Assembly (NCBI RefSeq): GCF_047302285.1
Contig: NZ_CP154845.1
Location: 1,116,001 to 1,180,000, forward strand
Direction: 5' to 3'
Source: Robertmurraya sp047302285
Lineage (GTDB): Bacteria; Bacillota; Bacilli; Bacillales; Cytobacillaceae
DNA: 64,000 nucleotides
Part shown: positions 35,815-44,749 of the stretch, in pieces
How the letters are laid out: the number at the start of each line of letters is the position of its first letter
Position numbering within the stretch: position 1 is the first letter of the stretch
The notes under the pieces: generated by a model
Databases searched by the model: none
Told to the model about the DNA's origin: nothing
What the model saw: the letters and a program-made list of their open reading frames with translations, nothing else
Program-made: the position numbers and the translations under genes

Positions 35815-37271
35815 TGGCGAAAAAGAGATTGCAAACGACTGACAAGGATATTATCAATCTAGCAAAAATAGTAGGAGAAAAAGATATTCTATATAAACAG
35901 CCTGATTTGCTCGCTTATGATTGTGATGGGTTTACGATTCACAAGCATCTCCCGAAGGCAGTAGTCTTTCCGAATAATACAAAAGAGGTAGCTGAGGTAG
36001 TCAAATATTGCGATGCCAATCAATTACCTTTTCTTGCCCGTGGTGCAGGGACAGGGCTAAGCGGAGGTGCCATTCCTGTAAACGGAGAGGTGATCATTAG
36101 TTTAGTTAAAATGAAGCGGTTGATGAGCGTCGATCTGGAGAACAGACGTGCCGTTGTCGAACCAGGTTTTGTTAACCTTAAATTAACGAATTCGATTGCT
36201 CATAAAGGCTATTATTATGCACCTGATCCTTCCAGCCAATATGCGTGTACGATTGGTGGGAATGTAGCTGAAAACGCAGGTGGAGCACATTGTTTGAAGT
36301 ATGGAGTGACAACAAATCATATTTTGGGTCTAGAGGTTGTTATGCCAAACGGAGAAATTATTGATATTAGTAGCAATGGAGTTCCTGATGCACCAGGCTA
36401 TGATTTGTTGGGCCTTTTGACAGGATCAGAGGGGACGTTAGGAATTGTCACGAAAATCACTGTTCGGATACTGAAAAACCCAGAAGCAAAGCAAACAGTC
36501 CTCGCTTATTTTGACAAGGTGGAGGATGGTAGCCTAGCGGTATCCGATATTGTCTCATCAGGAATTGTCCCAGCTGCACTAGAAATGATGGATAAGACGG
36601 CGATTGCAGGGGTTGAGGCAGCGGCATTTCCTGTTGGTCACCCAAAAGACATCGAAGCGGTACTATTGATAGAAGTAGATGGAATATCAGCAGGAATTGA
36701 GGAACAGATTAATCAAATTTTAGAAGTGTGTAATAATCGTAATGTAAGAGAGGTAAAAGTGGCGCAAAGTGAAGAAGAAAGAGGTAGATGGTGGGCAAAC
36801 CGAAAGACAGGGTTTGGCGCAATGGGAGCCATCTCTCCAGACTATCTTGTGCAGGATGGAGTGATCCCTCGCAGTAAGCTTCCAGAAGTGCTAGCAAGAA
36901 TCAATAAAATCAGTGAGGAAAGTGGACTTAGAATCGCTAATATTTTTCATGCTGGCGATGGAAATTTACATCCTCTCGTCCTTTTTGATGCGAGGAAGCC
37001 GGGAGAAACAGAGAAAGCATTAGCAGCGGGAAGTGAATGTCTTCAAGTTTGTGCAGATGTAGGTGGTACGATTACGGGCGAACATGGTGTCGGAATCGAA
37101 AAAAGAGAAGAAATGCGCTTTGTGTTCACGGATCGCGAAATTATGGCGCAGACGGATATTCGTGATGTATTTAATCCTAAAAACTTGTTGAATGCTGGTA
37201 AGCTGTTCCCTACACCAGGGCGCTGTGTAGAGATAAAAAAAGAAATGAAGGAAGCATTGAAGACTTCCTAA
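35814..37271 (+). CDS. glcD: Glycolate oxidase catalytic subunit GlcD
   Basis: The catalytic FAD subunit of a 2-hydroxyacid dehydrogenase, about 485 residues. FAD-binding PCMH landmarks are LPFLARGAGTGLSGGAIPVNGEVIIS and YYAPDPSSQYACTIGGNVAENAGG. The C-terminal catalytic region has NIFHAGDGNLHPLVLFD and TGEHGVGIEKREEM, matching GlcD/D-lactate dehydrogenase. ATG 35814 forms a TAATG overlap with glcF. Glycolate is the favoured substrate because malate synthase G, which consumes the product glyoxylate, comes next; D-lactate remains possible. Confidence 0.92.
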   Translation: MAKKRLQTTDKDIINLAKIVGEKDILYKQPDLLAYDCDGFTIHKHLPKAVVFPNNTKEVAEVVKYCDANQLPFLARGAGTGLSGGAIPVNGEVIISLVKMKRLMSVDLENRRAVVEPGFVNLKLTNSIAHKGYYYAPDPSSQYACTIGGNVAENAGGAHCLKYGVTTNHILGLEVVMPNGEIIDISSNGVPDAPGYDLLGLLTGSEGTLGIVTKITVRILKNPEAKQTVLAYFDKVEDGSLAVSDIVSSGIVPAALEMMDKTAIAGVEAAAFPVGHPKDIEAVLLIEVDGISAGIEEQINQILEVCNNRNVREVKVAQSEEERGRWWANRKTGFGAMGAISPDYLVQDGVIPRSKLPEVLARINKISEESGLRIANIFHAGDGNLHPLVLFDARKPGETEKALAAGSECLQVCADVGGTITGEHGVGIEKREEMRFVFTDREIMAQTDIRDVFNPKNLLNAGKLFPTPGRCVEIKKEMKEALKTS

Positions 37272-37281
37272 AGGAAATCTG

Positions 37282-37314
37282 AACCTGACGGTGAATAAAT
37301 AGCATCGTTAGGTT
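37282..37314 (+). repeat. Hairpin after glcD
   Basis: AACCTGACG (37282-37290) pairs with CGTTAGGTT (37306-37314), one G-U-type pair, loop 15 bases. No T-tract. A possible mRNA 3'-end or stability stem between glcD and glcB. Confidence 0.5.
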
Positions 37315-37376
37315 CCACTAAATAAATAAAAATCGATCACATTGATTCATTGAAATACATTCAAAACAAAAGATAA

Positions 37377-37421
37377 AATTTTTAGAAAATTATTGAAAGA
37401 TGTTTTTTCTCATGATATTAT
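37377..37421 (+). promoter_or_regulatory. glcB promoter with CodY-like box
   Basis: TTGAAA (37393-37398) and TATTAT (37416-37421), 17-base spacer. Directly upstream, one base from the -35, lies AATTTTTAGAAAATT (37377-37391), a 14 of 15 match to the CodY consensus AATTTTCWGAAAATT. The same arrangement occurs at 41641-41684. Confidence 0.65.
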
Positions 37422-37487
37422 TTTTTTAGATGTTATGTGAAACACTGTTGCGTAATAACAAACAATAAAAATAAGGAGGATTTACAG

Positions 37488-39668
37488 ATGTCTGAATACG
37501 TGAAAATTGGTAATCTTCAGGTTGCACGAGTGCTAGCTGATTTCATGAACAAGGAAGCGCTACCAGAGAGCCGGGTTGAGCAAGGAGAATTTTGGGAAGG
37601 CTTAGAGAAGCTTTTAGAAGATTTAGCTCCAAGAAATAAAGAACTACTTGCTATTCGTGATGAAATTCAAGAGAAAATTCATACATGGCATAAAGAACAG
37701 CAGGAATTTAATTTTGCACAATACAAGAGCTTTTTAGAGGAGATCGGCTATTTAGAGCCTGAAGTAGAAGATTACAAAGTAACAACTACTAATGTTGATG
37801 ATGAGGTTGCATCTCAACCTGGTCCACAGCTTGTAGTTCCTGTTGATAATGCTCGCTATGCTCTAAATGCTGCCAATGCTCGTTGGGGAAGCTTATACGA
37901 TGCTCTTTATGGAACCGATGTCATTAGTGAAGAGGATGGTGCTCACCGTGGCGGTGGCTACAATCCAATAAGGGGAGAAAAGGTCATTCAATTTGCGAGA
38001 AACTTCCTCGATCAAGCAGCCACACTTATTGATGCTTCACATAAAGATGCAGTTAAATATGAGGTGGTTGATGGCAAGCTTGTAGTAACGCTAGAAAATG
38101 GAAGTACGACTGCATTAGTGGATCAGTCAAAATTAGTAGGATATCAAGGTAGTGCAGAGGAGCCGTCTGCTATTCTTTTGAAAAATAATAGACTACATTT
38201 TGAAATTCAAATTGACGCTCAATCCCCAATCGGGAAGTCTGATAAAGCTGGTGTCAAAGATGTACTTATGGAGTCTGCTTTAACGACGATTATGGATTGC
38301 GAAGATTCTGTGGCAGCTGTTGATGCTGAAGATAAGACCCATGTTTATCGCAATTGGCTTGGTTTAATGCGAGGAGATTTAACAGCCACATTCCAAAAAG
38401 GCGGAAAAACGATTACTCGTTCGATGAATCCTGACCGTATATACACATCTCCAACCGGAGAAGAAATTACATTAAATGGCCGTTCGATAATGTTTACAAG
38501 AAACGTTGGTCACTTAATGACAACAAATGCGATTCTTGGACCGAATGGGGAAGAGATCCCAGAAGGAATCATGGATACCGTTATTACGAGTTTAATAGGG
38601 AAGCATACATTATTAGGAAATGGGAAGTACCAGAATAGTACAAAAGGTTCCATTTATATCGTGAAACCAAAAATGCATGGTTCTACTGAGGTCGCATTTG
38701 CGAATGAATTGTTCAATCAAGTAGAGGATCTCCTTGGACTTGAGCGCAATACATTAAAGATTGGCGTTATGGATGAGGAAAGAAGAACCTCGCTTAATTT
38801 AAAGAATGCGATTAGTAAGGTAAAAGAACGGATTGTATTTATTAATACAGGATTCCTTGATCGTACTGGAGATGAAATGCACACTTCTATGGAAGCAGGA
38901 GCGATGATTCGTAAGAACGATATGAAATCAACTGCATGGCTGAAAGGCTATGAAAACTCAAACGTAAATGTTGGATTATCTGTAGGTTTCCAAGGACATG
39001 CACAAATTGGTAAAGGAATGTGGGCGATCCCTGATCTAATGGCAGAGATGATTAAGCAAAAAATTGGTCATCCCAAGTCAGGTGCGAATACAGCCTGGGT
39101 ACCATCTCCGACAGCAGCAATTTTGCATTCACTTCATTATCATGAGGTTGATGTTATTGCTGTTCAAAACGAGCTATTGAAGGATGGTTCGATTGACTAT
39201 CGAGATGAAATTTTACAAATCCCAGTTGCTGTAAATCCAGCATGGACTTCAGAGGAAATACAACAAGAACTTGATAATAATGCACAAGGAATTCTTGGTT
39301 ATGTTGTTCGTTGGGTTGAGCAAGGGGTCGGATGCTCTAAAGTACCGGATATTAACAATATTGGACTAATGGAGGACCGAGCCACATTACGTATCTCAAG
39401 TCAGCATATGGCTAACTGGCTACATCACGGAATAGTGACAGAAGCACAAGTATTAGAAACGCTGAAACGTATGGCGAAGGTTGTAGATGAACAAAATGCA
39501 GGCGATGAAAATTACCGTTCAATGGCTGCAAACTATGACAATTCCGTTGCTTTCCAGGCAGCATGTGACTTAGTTTTTAAAGGATACGAACAGCCGAGCG
39601 GATATACAGAGCCAATTTTACATCGTCGCCGCGCGGAATTTAAAGCAAAGATTGCAGTCGGAAACTAA
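37488..39668 (+). CDS. glcB: Malate synthase G
   Basis: Malate synthase G condenses glyoxylate with acetyl-CoA to malate, removing the product of glycolate oxidation. The protein has 726 residues, the normal length for the G isoform (about 720). Recognisable parts are [68 protein letters not shown], the Mg-binding and catalytic [12 protein letters not shown] and [20 protein letters not shown] 37488 follows AAGGAGGA; the upstream in-frame extension to 37437 has none. It has its own promoter, matched to that of the permease, and a complex set of hairpins downstream. Confidence 0.96.
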   Translation: MSEYVKIGNLQVARVLADFMNKEALPESRVEQGEFWEGLEKLLEDLAPRNKELLAIRDEIQEKIHTWHKEQQEFNFAQYKSFLEEIGYLEPEVEDYKVTTTNVDDEVASQPGPQLVVPVDNARYALNAANARWGSLYDALYGTDVISEEDGAHRGGGYNPIRGEKVIQFARNFLDQAATLIDASHKDAVKYEVVDGKLVVTLENGSTTALVDQSKLVGYQGSAEEPSAILLKNNRLHFEIQIDAQSPIGKSDKAGVKDVLMESALTTIMDCEDSVAAVDAEDKTHVYRNWLGLMRGDLTATFQKGGKTITRSMNPDRIYTSPTGEEITLNGRSIMFTRNVGHLMTTNAILGPNGEEIPEGIMDTVITSLIGKHTLLGNGKYQNSTKGSIYIVKPKMHGSTEVAFANELFNQVEDLLGLERNTLKIGVMDEERRTSLNLKNAISKVKERIVFINTGFLDRTGDEMHTSMEAGAMIRKNDMKSTAWLKGYENSNVNVGLSVGFQGHAQIGKGMWAIPDLMAEMIKQKIGHPKSGANTAWVPSPTAAILHSLHYHEVDVIAVQNELLKDGSIDYRDEILQIPVAVNPAWTSEEIQQELDNNAQGILGYVVRWVEQGVGCSKVPDINNIGLMEDRATLRISSQHMANWLHHGIVTEAQVLETLKRMAKVVDEQNAGDENYRSMAANYDNSVAFQAACDLVFKGYEQPSGYTEPILHRRRAEFKAKIAVGN

Positions 39669-39749
39669 GTAGTAAAACAGGGTTAACAGGTTTATAGAAG
39701 GATTTAAGAGTGGATTTATATGAAAGATAAAAGGAATAGTCTGAAGGAA

Positions 39750-39850
39750 AATCCTTTTCATTATCGTGTAAGGATTATTCGGACAGATTGAGTCGCTAAT
39801 GTCATGGGCCTGTCCGAATAGGTGAGTTATTCGGACAGCTCGTTTTTTTA
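39750..39850 (+). terminator. Terminator with competing stem (attenuator-like) before FAH gene
   Basis: Two copies of TTATTCGGACAG (39775-39786 and 39827-39838) flank one complement CTGTCCGAATA (39810-39820). Pairing the middle with the second copy makes a tight terminator hairpin (six-base loop) ending CTCGTTTTTTT. Pairing with the first copy makes a wide-loop alternative. AATCCTT (39750-39756) with AAGGATT (39770-39776) competes with the first copy. This is either a simple terminator or an attenuator. Confidence 0.7.
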
Positions 39851-39867
39851 AAGAGAGGAGTGGAATC

Positions 39868-40644
39868 ATGAAATTTACACGCATTACTGTGGACTCTACT
39901 GAATATACAGGTGTCATAGTGGATGATGTCATAAGAGAGATTAAGGGTGATATTTTTACAGACTGGGATTACACAGGTAAGGTTTTTTCAAGGAGTGAAG
40001 TGAAATTGCTAGCCCCGTTAGTACCTAATCAAATCATTGGGATTGGTGCTAACTATGTGGCAAGTACAGATGATCTACCTAGTGAACTACCAGAAATTCC
40101 GGTTTTCTTTTTTAAGCCAACTTCATCAGTCATTGGTCCTGAAGAAGATATTGTTATTCCTTCAGGCTGTGATACGGTAAAATTTGAATCTGAACTTGCT
40201 GTTGTTATTGGGAAAGAGGCCAAAAATATATCTGAAGCAGACGTTTTTGATTATGTGTTTGGTTACACGGTTGGCAATGACGTAACCGCCCCTGACTTTT
40301 TCCATGAAGCTGGTCATTGGACAATTGGAAAGTCGTTTGATACTTTTACTCCATTAGGACCGATCATTGAAACAGAATTGAATCCTTTGGACATTAGGGT
40401 GAAAGCTAGATTAAATGGGGAAGAAAAGCAAAATAGTGGTCCAGAATTAATGATCATCTCGACTCAAAAGATGATTTCGTATCTTTCACATGTAATGACC
40501 TTACAGCCAGGAGATGTTATTTTAACGGGTAGCCCAGTGGGAGCAGAGTTTGTTCATTCTGGAGATGTGATAGAATGTGAGATAGAGGAAATTGGGACAC
40601 TGAAAAATCCTTTTGTGAAAGCAACTGTTTCAGTGGATCGTTAA
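39868..40644 (+). CDS. Fumarylacetoacetate hydrolase family protein
   Basis: A 258-residue FAH-superfamily enzyme. After a short N-terminal domain comes the catalytic domain, with metal-binding acidic residues in KFESELAVVIG near residue 107 and YTVGNDVTAPDF, then GKSFDTFTPLGP and the C-terminal LQPGDVILTGSPVG signature. The family includes acylpyruvate hydrolases, oxaloacetate decarboxylases and hydratases. The exact reaction here is unclear, but oxaloacetate or acylpyruvate handling would fit a glycolate/malate locus. GAGAGGAG precedes ATG 39868, which lies directly downstream of a terminator-like structure. Confidence 0.85.
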   Translation: MKFTRITVDSTEYTGVIVDDVIREIKGDIFTDWDYTGKVFSRSEVKLLAPLVPNQIIGIGANYVASTDDLPSELPEIPVFFFKPTSSVIGPEEDIVIPSGCDTVKFESELAVVIGKEAKNISEADVFDYVFGYTVGNDVTAPDFFHEAGHWTIGKSFDTFTPLGPIIETELNPLDIRVKARLNGEEKQNSGPELMIISTQKMISYLSHVMTLQPGDVILTGSPVGAEFVHSGDVIECEIEEIGTLKNPFVKATVSVDR

Positions 40645-40655
40645 GATCATGTTAG

Positions 40656-40690
40656 CGAAAGGCTCTTTTTACTCAAAAAAGAGCCTTTCG
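40656..40690 (+). terminator. Long perfect hairpin between FAH gene and IclR regulator
   Basis: CGAAAGGCTCTTTTT (40656-40670) pairs perfectly over 15 bp with AAAAAGAGCCTTTCG (40676-40690), five-base loop. T's in the left arm and A's in the right arm mean no clear T-run follows on the + strand, so it may act mainly as a stem block or partial terminator. Confidence 0.7.
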
Positions 40691-40713
40691 ATATAAAAGT
40701 AGGGGTGAACGGG

Positions 40714-41487
40714 ATGGAAAGAGACAATATGGTAAAGTCAGTGGGGAGAGCATTGGATATTATTACCCTTGTTAGTTCAAAAAAAGGGGGACTAGGGGTA
40801 ACGGAAATTGCAAAGCAAATCGACATCAACAAAAGCTCTGTCTATCGTATCCTCTCCACATTAGCTCAATATGGCTATATTGAACAAGACGAAGATACAG
40901 GACGATATAAATTAGGCTATAAGTTTCTTGATATTAGTTCTAAACTATTAGAATCGATTGATATAAGAACGGAAGCTAAGCCATATCTTTTGGATCTTGA
41001 ACGTGAAACGAATGAAGTCATCCATCTTGCTGTATGGGATCAAGGTGAAGTCGTGTATATCGAAAAACTGGATGGGAATCAAACATTACGGATGCATTCA
41101 AAAGTTGGAAAAAGAGCACCGATGCATTGTACATCAGTTGGAAAAGCGATTCTCGCCTATTTACCAATAAATGTTGTGGAGGACATCATTGATCGAAAGG
41201 GGCTTCCGATTCATACAGAAGCAACGATCACTGAAAAAGATGTATTCTTAAAAGAATTAGTCAGTATCAAACAGAAGGGATATGCCCTTGATTTAGAAGA
41301 AAATGAGTACGGGATTACGTGTATAGCGGTACCGCTCTTCGATCATTTAGGTAAGGTGATTGCTTCTGTGAGCATTTCTGGACCTACGATGCGGATGACA
41401 GAGGAGAGGTTGGAACAATTAAAAATAAAGATGAAAGAAGCGGGTAATAAAATATCGGGAAGACTTGGCTATGTTCATACGATTTAA
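40714..41487 (+). CDS. IclR-family transcription regulator
   Basis: An IclR-type regulator of 257 residues. The N-terminal winged helix is seen in VGRALDIITLVSSKKGGLGVTEIAKQIDINKSSVYRILSTLAQYGYIEQ at residues 7-55. The ligand-binding domain has RAPMHCTSVGKAILAYLP, a family signature, and EENEYGITCIAVPLFDHLGKVIASVSISGP. ATG 40714 is preferred because AGGGGTGA lies six bases before it and covers the GTG at 40705. It lies between the catabolic genes and the permease; it may be the second local regulator, perhaps through the palindromes upstream of the permease. The ligand is unknown. Confidence 0.88.
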   Translation: MERDNMVKSVGRALDIITLVSSKKGGLGVTEIAKQIDINKSSVYRILSTLAQYGYIEQDEDTGRYKLGYKFLDISSKLLESIDIRTEAKPYLLDLERETNEVIHLAVWDQGEVVYIEKLDGNQTLRMHSKVGKRAPMHCTSVGKAILAYLPINVVEDIIDRKGLPIHTEATITEKDVFLKELVSIKQKGYALDLEENEYGITCIAVPLFDHLGKVIASVSISGPTMRMTEERLEQLKIKMKEAGNKISGRLGYVHTI

Positions 41488-41491
41488 GCTC

Positions 41492-41557
41492 AAATTTGTT
41501 TGAAATCTTGTTTTGTAAGAATTATTTACAAAAAAGATATTTCAAGCAAATTTTTTT
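41492..41557 (+). terminator. Long imperfect terminator of IclR gene
   Basis: AAATTTG at 41492 pairs with CAAATTT at 41547, with an interrupted stem between them (TTGAAAT with ATTTCAA-type pairing, TTTTGTAA with TTTACAAAA), followed by TTTTATT. Confidence 0.75.
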
Positions 41558-41640
41558 ATTTCACGAGTCTGAAGGAAGGGTTTGAAGTACGACAAACGTT
41601 GTGATGGTTTTGAGGATTCTTGTCATAATTAAATGAACGA

Positions 41641-41684
41641 AATTTTCTAAAAATTATTGAAACTATGAAAAAAGCGTGTATAAT
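41641..41684 (+). promoter_or_regulatory. Permease promoter with CodY-like box
   Basis: TTGAAA (41657-41662) and TATAAT (41679-41684), 16-base spacer. AATTTTCTAAAAATT (41641-41655) matches the CodY consensus at 14 of 15 positions and ends one base before the -35, exactly as at the glcB promoter. Confidence 0.7.
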
Positions 41685-41701
41685 TTAAATAGGAATCAAC
41701 T

Positions 41702-41733
41702 GTTATATAACATTAATTATATTGTTATATAAC
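41702..41733 (+). promoter_or_regulatory. Tandem GTTATATAAC operators
   Basis: Two identical self-complementary decamers GTTATATAAC at 41702-41711 and 41724-41733, centres 22 bp apart (about two helical turns). They lie just downstream of the predicted start near 41691, the position of a repressor block. The IclR or FadR-type neighbours are candidates to bind. Confidence 0.7.
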
Positions 41734-41798
41734 TTTGTTTTCTGATAAGCAACAAATGGAATTATTGTTCTTTATTATCAAACGAAAGGGGAAATGTT

Positions 41799-43583
41799 AT
41801 GAGTACAGGTATGCTAGCTTTTTTATCGCTATTGCCAATTATTGCAGTAGCAATCTTTCTTGTCGGGCTTAGATGGCCAGCAAGTAAGGCGATGCCAATC
41901 TCCTATTTAGTTGCGATTGGACTGGCGTTATTTGTTTGGAAGGTTCCAGGTGCAAATGTTGCAGCGGCATCATTACATGGTCTATTTACCGCTGGTACAT
42001 TATTGTACATTATTTTTGGAGCGATATTATTATTGAATACGCTTCAAGAGAGCGGTGGGATTAAAACGATTCGCCAAGGATTTACAGATATTTCGCCAGA
42101 CCGACGGATCCAAGTAATTATTGTTGCCTGGTTATTTGGGTCATTTATCGAGGGATCTGCGGGATTTGGAACACCTGCTGCCGTAGCTGTTCCGTTGATG
42201 GTAGGATTAGGGTTTCCTGCAATGGCCGCCGTTGTAGCAGGAATGATTATTCAAAGTACACCCGTATCTTTTGGTGCGGTAGGTACACCGATGCTCGTAG
42301 GAGTTCAGTCAGGACTTTCAGCAGATACAAGCCTTTCAAATGACTTTTTAGCTTTGACCGTTGATATAGCTGAAAAGGTGTCCATCCTTCATATGATTTC
42401 AGGCACACTCATACCATTAATCGTTGTTGCTTTAATGACTAGATTTTTCGGAAAAAATAAATCTTTTACTGAAGGGTTAAAAATATGGAAGTTCGCTTTA
42501 TTCTCTGCTTTTGCGATGACGGTTCCTTATGTAATCGTTGCCAATACACTTGGACCTGAATTTCCATCAATGATTGGTGGTTTAGTCGGTTTAGCTATTG
42601 TGATTTTTGCAGCGAAAAAAGGGCTATTCATGCCTAAAGAAGATGATATTTGGGATTTTGAAGAAAAATCAAAATGGGATCCTGAATGGATTGGTAAATT
42701 AGAAATTAAAGATATTACTCATAAAAGTGGCGGTATGAGTATGGTTAGAGCGTGGACTCCATATGTACTGATCGGAGTATTTCTCGTATTGACCAGATTG
42801 CAATCGCTTCCATTTTTAGAATGGACACAATCATGGACTTTAAAGTGGGAAAACATTTTCGGCTCAGGAATTACAACTAGCTTCCAACCTCTATACTCTC
42901 CAGGGTTTATATTCATTCTCGTCTCTGTTATCACGTATTTCATTCATGGAATGAATGGAAAAGCATATGGGAGAGCATGGTCACATTCAGGAAAAACTAT
43001 GCTGTCAGCCTCAACTGCGCTTATCTTCACGGTTCCAATGGTTCAAGTTTTCTTGAACACGGGAGGTGGAGCTGCAGGTTTTGAGCGCATGCCAATCGAA
43101 TTAGCAAATGCAGTCGCAGCTTTGACAGGTGATTTCTGGCCTATTTTTGCAACCTTTATCGGTGGATTAGGGGCATTCATTGCTGGTAGTAATACGGTAA
43201 GTAATATGATGTTTTCTTTATTCCAATATGACGTAGGTTCGCAAATTGGTGTTGATCCAACATGGATCGTTGCTCTTCAAGCGGTAGGTGGAGCTGCCGG
43301 AAATATGATTTGTGTTCATAATGTTGTAGCCGCTTCCGCAGTTGTTGGTCTAGTAGGGAAGGAAGGGACCGTTATTCGAAAAACACTTCTTCCATTCGCT
43401 TACTATTCACTTTTTGCAGGTTCACTTGGTTACTCCATCGTTTGGTTTGCTGATAAAGGTTGGTTTAATATCGGCTCAATCATTGCGCTTTTAATTGCAA
43501 TCGGAGCGATTTATATTATCGCAACCAATCAAAAAAGAGCCAATCTATTGGTGAATAATTCAGGGATTAATACGCCTAAATAA
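41799..43583 (+). CDS. glcA: L-lactate/glycolate permease (LctP/GlcA family)
   Basis: A 594-residue integral membrane symporter of the LctP family with about 13-14 hydrophobic segments. It imports lactate or glycolate with protons. Family motifs are [48 protein letters not shown], and the C-terminal [22 protein letters not shown] with [22 protein letters not shown]. Length is close to the family's usual 530-600. GAAAGGGGA precedes ATG 41799. Context with glycolate oxidase and malate synthase favours glycolate as a main substrate, which the GlcA name reflects. A perfect hairpin follows. Confidence 0.92.
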   Translation: MSTGMLAFLSLLPIIAVAIFLVGLRWPASKAMPISYLVAIGLALFVWKVPGANVAAASLHGLFTAGTLLYIIFGAILLLNTLQESGGIKTIRQGFTDISPDRRIQVIIVAWLFGSFIEGSAGFGTPAAVAVPLMVGLGFPAMAAVVAGMIIQSTPVSFGAVGTPMLVGVQSGLSADTSLSNDFLALTVDIAEKVSILHMISGTLIPLIVVALMTRFFGKNKSFTEGLKIWKFALFSAFAMTVPYVIVANTLGPEFPSMIGGLVGLAIVIFAAKKGLFMPKEDDIWDFEEKSKWDPEWIGKLEIKDITHKSGGMSMVRAWTPYVLIGVFLVLTRLQSLPFLEWTQSWTLKWENIFGSGITTSFQPLYSPGFIFILVSVITYFIHGMNGKAYGRAWSHSGKTMLSASTALIFTVPMVQVFLNTGGGAAGFERMPIELANAVAALTGDFWPIFATFIGGLGAFIAGSNTVSNMMFSLFQYDVGSQIGVDPTWIVALQAVGGAAGNMICVHNVVAASAVVGLVGKEGTVIRKTLLPFAYYSLFAGSLGYSIVWFADKGWFNIGSIIALLIAIGAIYIIATNQKRANLLVNNSGINTPK

Positions 43584-43601
43584 AGGATCGTCAAAAGTAT
43601 G

Positions 43602-43640
43602 CCTAGAGGATAGTCTGCCTCTAGGTTGCTTTATTTGTGT
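43602..43640 (+). terminator. Terminator of permease gene
   Basis: Perfect 8-bp stem CCTAGAGG (43602-43609) with CCTCTAGG (43618-43625) followed by T-rich sequence. Confidence 0.82.
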
Positions 43641-43772
43641 TTGTTTAATGATTTAGAAGAATTAAATGGAGAGAGATAAGTGCGTAATGAAGAAGTATTT
43701 TAGTAGAAAGTGTAAATGTAACCGCTTTCCATTTAGTGTTGGAATGATTTGGTGTTGTGCACCATCAATTTG

Positions 43773-43958
43773 CTAATAGTTCTTTTTTAAACTCGTTAAA
43801 TTGAGTTTTTGATATTGAAGAACATATTGATCGAGCATCTGGCTTAATTGAATTGTATTTTTACTTGATAGACCTTCCCTTATTCCGGTTGTAATCATTT
43901 CTTTCCTTACTGTTTCAATTTTGTAGAAAAGGCTTTCTTCTAAATAGGACTTGGACAT
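43773..43958 (-). CDS. Spo0E-like sporulation phosphatase (small)
   Basis: A 61-residue helical-hairpin protein with the Spo0E-family core LSSKNTIQLSQMLDQYVLQYQ. The SQxLD motif (here SQMLD near residues 39-43) carries the residues that act on Spo0A-phosphate. Family members dephosphorylate Spo0A and so delay sporulation. Length is typical of short family members (about 50-90 residues). AAGGAG lies properly before ATG 43958. It stands alone on the minus strand downstream of the molybdoenzyme operon, with terminator-like stems between. Its target could be Spo0A or another response regulator. Confidence 0.82.
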   Translation of the reverse strand: MSKSYLEESLFYKIETVRKEMITTGIREGLSSKNTIQLSQMLDQYVLQYQKLNLTSLKKNY

Positions 43959-44035
43959 CTAAATAACTCCTTAAATTAGTGAAAAATAGTGGAATGAATA
44001 AGGATGTCATCGCAAAGGTTGTAATCGCATGCCAT

Positions 44036-44092
44036 AAATAAAACCCCTTATTCCCAAAACTAAGGCAATAAAGGGTCTTATTTCATTTTAAT
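44036..44092 (-). terminator. Terminator-like stem, minus strand
   Basis: An imperfect 15-bp stem: AAATAA-A-ACCC-C-TTATT pairs with AATAA-A-GGGT-C-TTATTT. On the minus strand the trailing arm is T-rich. It lies between the ferredoxin gene and the Spo0E-like gene. Confidence 0.6.
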
Positions 44093-44136
44093 ACAAATTT
44101 TAACAGATAACAGTGATATTTTCCACACCGAAATAA

Positions 44137-44164
44137 AAAAATTCGAGATTTCTCGATATTTTTT
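44137..44164. terminator. Terminator of the minus-strand molybdoenzyme operon
   Basis: A run of A, then ATTCGAGA with TCTCGATAT and a run of T. The symmetric A/T flanks let it work on either strand. It sits 25 bases beyond the ferredoxin stop. Confidence 0.65.
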
Positions 44165-44188
44165 ATAAAGAGGTATGGTTCTAAAATG

Positions 44189-44731
44189 TTATGAATGAAC
44201 AAGAAAGTGTCTTTTCTTTCCGGTGATTGGATAAAACACTACAGATGGTTGCGTAATTCGAATGTCGGGAACTCCTGAAATCACTGGTACTGATTGTGGG
44301 TCATAGAAGTCTTCTAAATCAGTCAATTGTAATGCGAATGTGGAACAAGCTTCTACACAAGCAGGAGGAAGTCCTTGATCCTGTCTTGGATAACACATCT
44401 GGCATTTACTTACTTTATTTGTTTCAAAGTCAAATTGAGGTGCTTCATAAGGACAGGCTGATATACATAGCCTACAGCCGGTACAAAGGTTGGAATCGAT
44501 TAAAACAATTCCGTCATGTCGCTTAATAAATGCATGTTCTGGACAAACACGAAAGCACTCTGGACTATTACAGTGATTGCATGCCATCGAAAGAAATCCT
44601 TCAGCTAGCTTTGATATTTTGCGCCAGCGTACATTTCCTTCTGTTTGGTTTTCGTTTCGACAGGCAATTTCACATGCCGTACATCCGATACAATGGTCTG
44701 CATTGAAAATAAAACCTAGTTGTTTAGACAT
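44189..44731 (-). CDS. Four-cluster ferredoxin subunit (DmsB/NrfC-like)
   Basis: A 180-residue polyferredoxin. Four cysteine groups bind [4Fe-4S] clusters: CIGCTACEIACRNEN near residue 15, CNHCNSPECFRVCPEHA near 52, CTGCRLCISACPYEAP near 83, and CQMCYPRQDQGLPPACVEAC near 109. It would carry electrons to the molybdopterin enzyme encoded just upstream, whose stop is 18 bases before this start. There is no membrane-anchor gene in this operon and no TAT signal, so the complex is probably cytoplasmic. The first few residues resemble DmsB of the three downstream operons, a distant relation. Confidence 0.9.
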   Translation of the reverse strand: MSKQLGFIFNADHCIGCTACEIACRNENQTEGNVRWRKISKLAEGFLSMACNHCNSPECFRVCPEHAFIKRHDGIVLIDSNLCTGCRLCISACPYEAPQFDFETNKVSKCQMCYPRQDQGLPPACVEACSTFALQLTDLEDFYDPQSVPVISGVPDIRITQPSVVFYPITGKKRHFLVHS

Positions 44732-44749
44732 GTAATCATCTCATTTCTT

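Larger units (their letters stand above)
41488..41798. other. Regulatory gap before the permease gene
   Basis: No gene. It holds, in order, the IclR terminator, a CodY-like box abutting the promoter, two GTTATATAAC palindromes and the GAAAGGGGA ribosome site of the permease. Confidence 0.7.
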
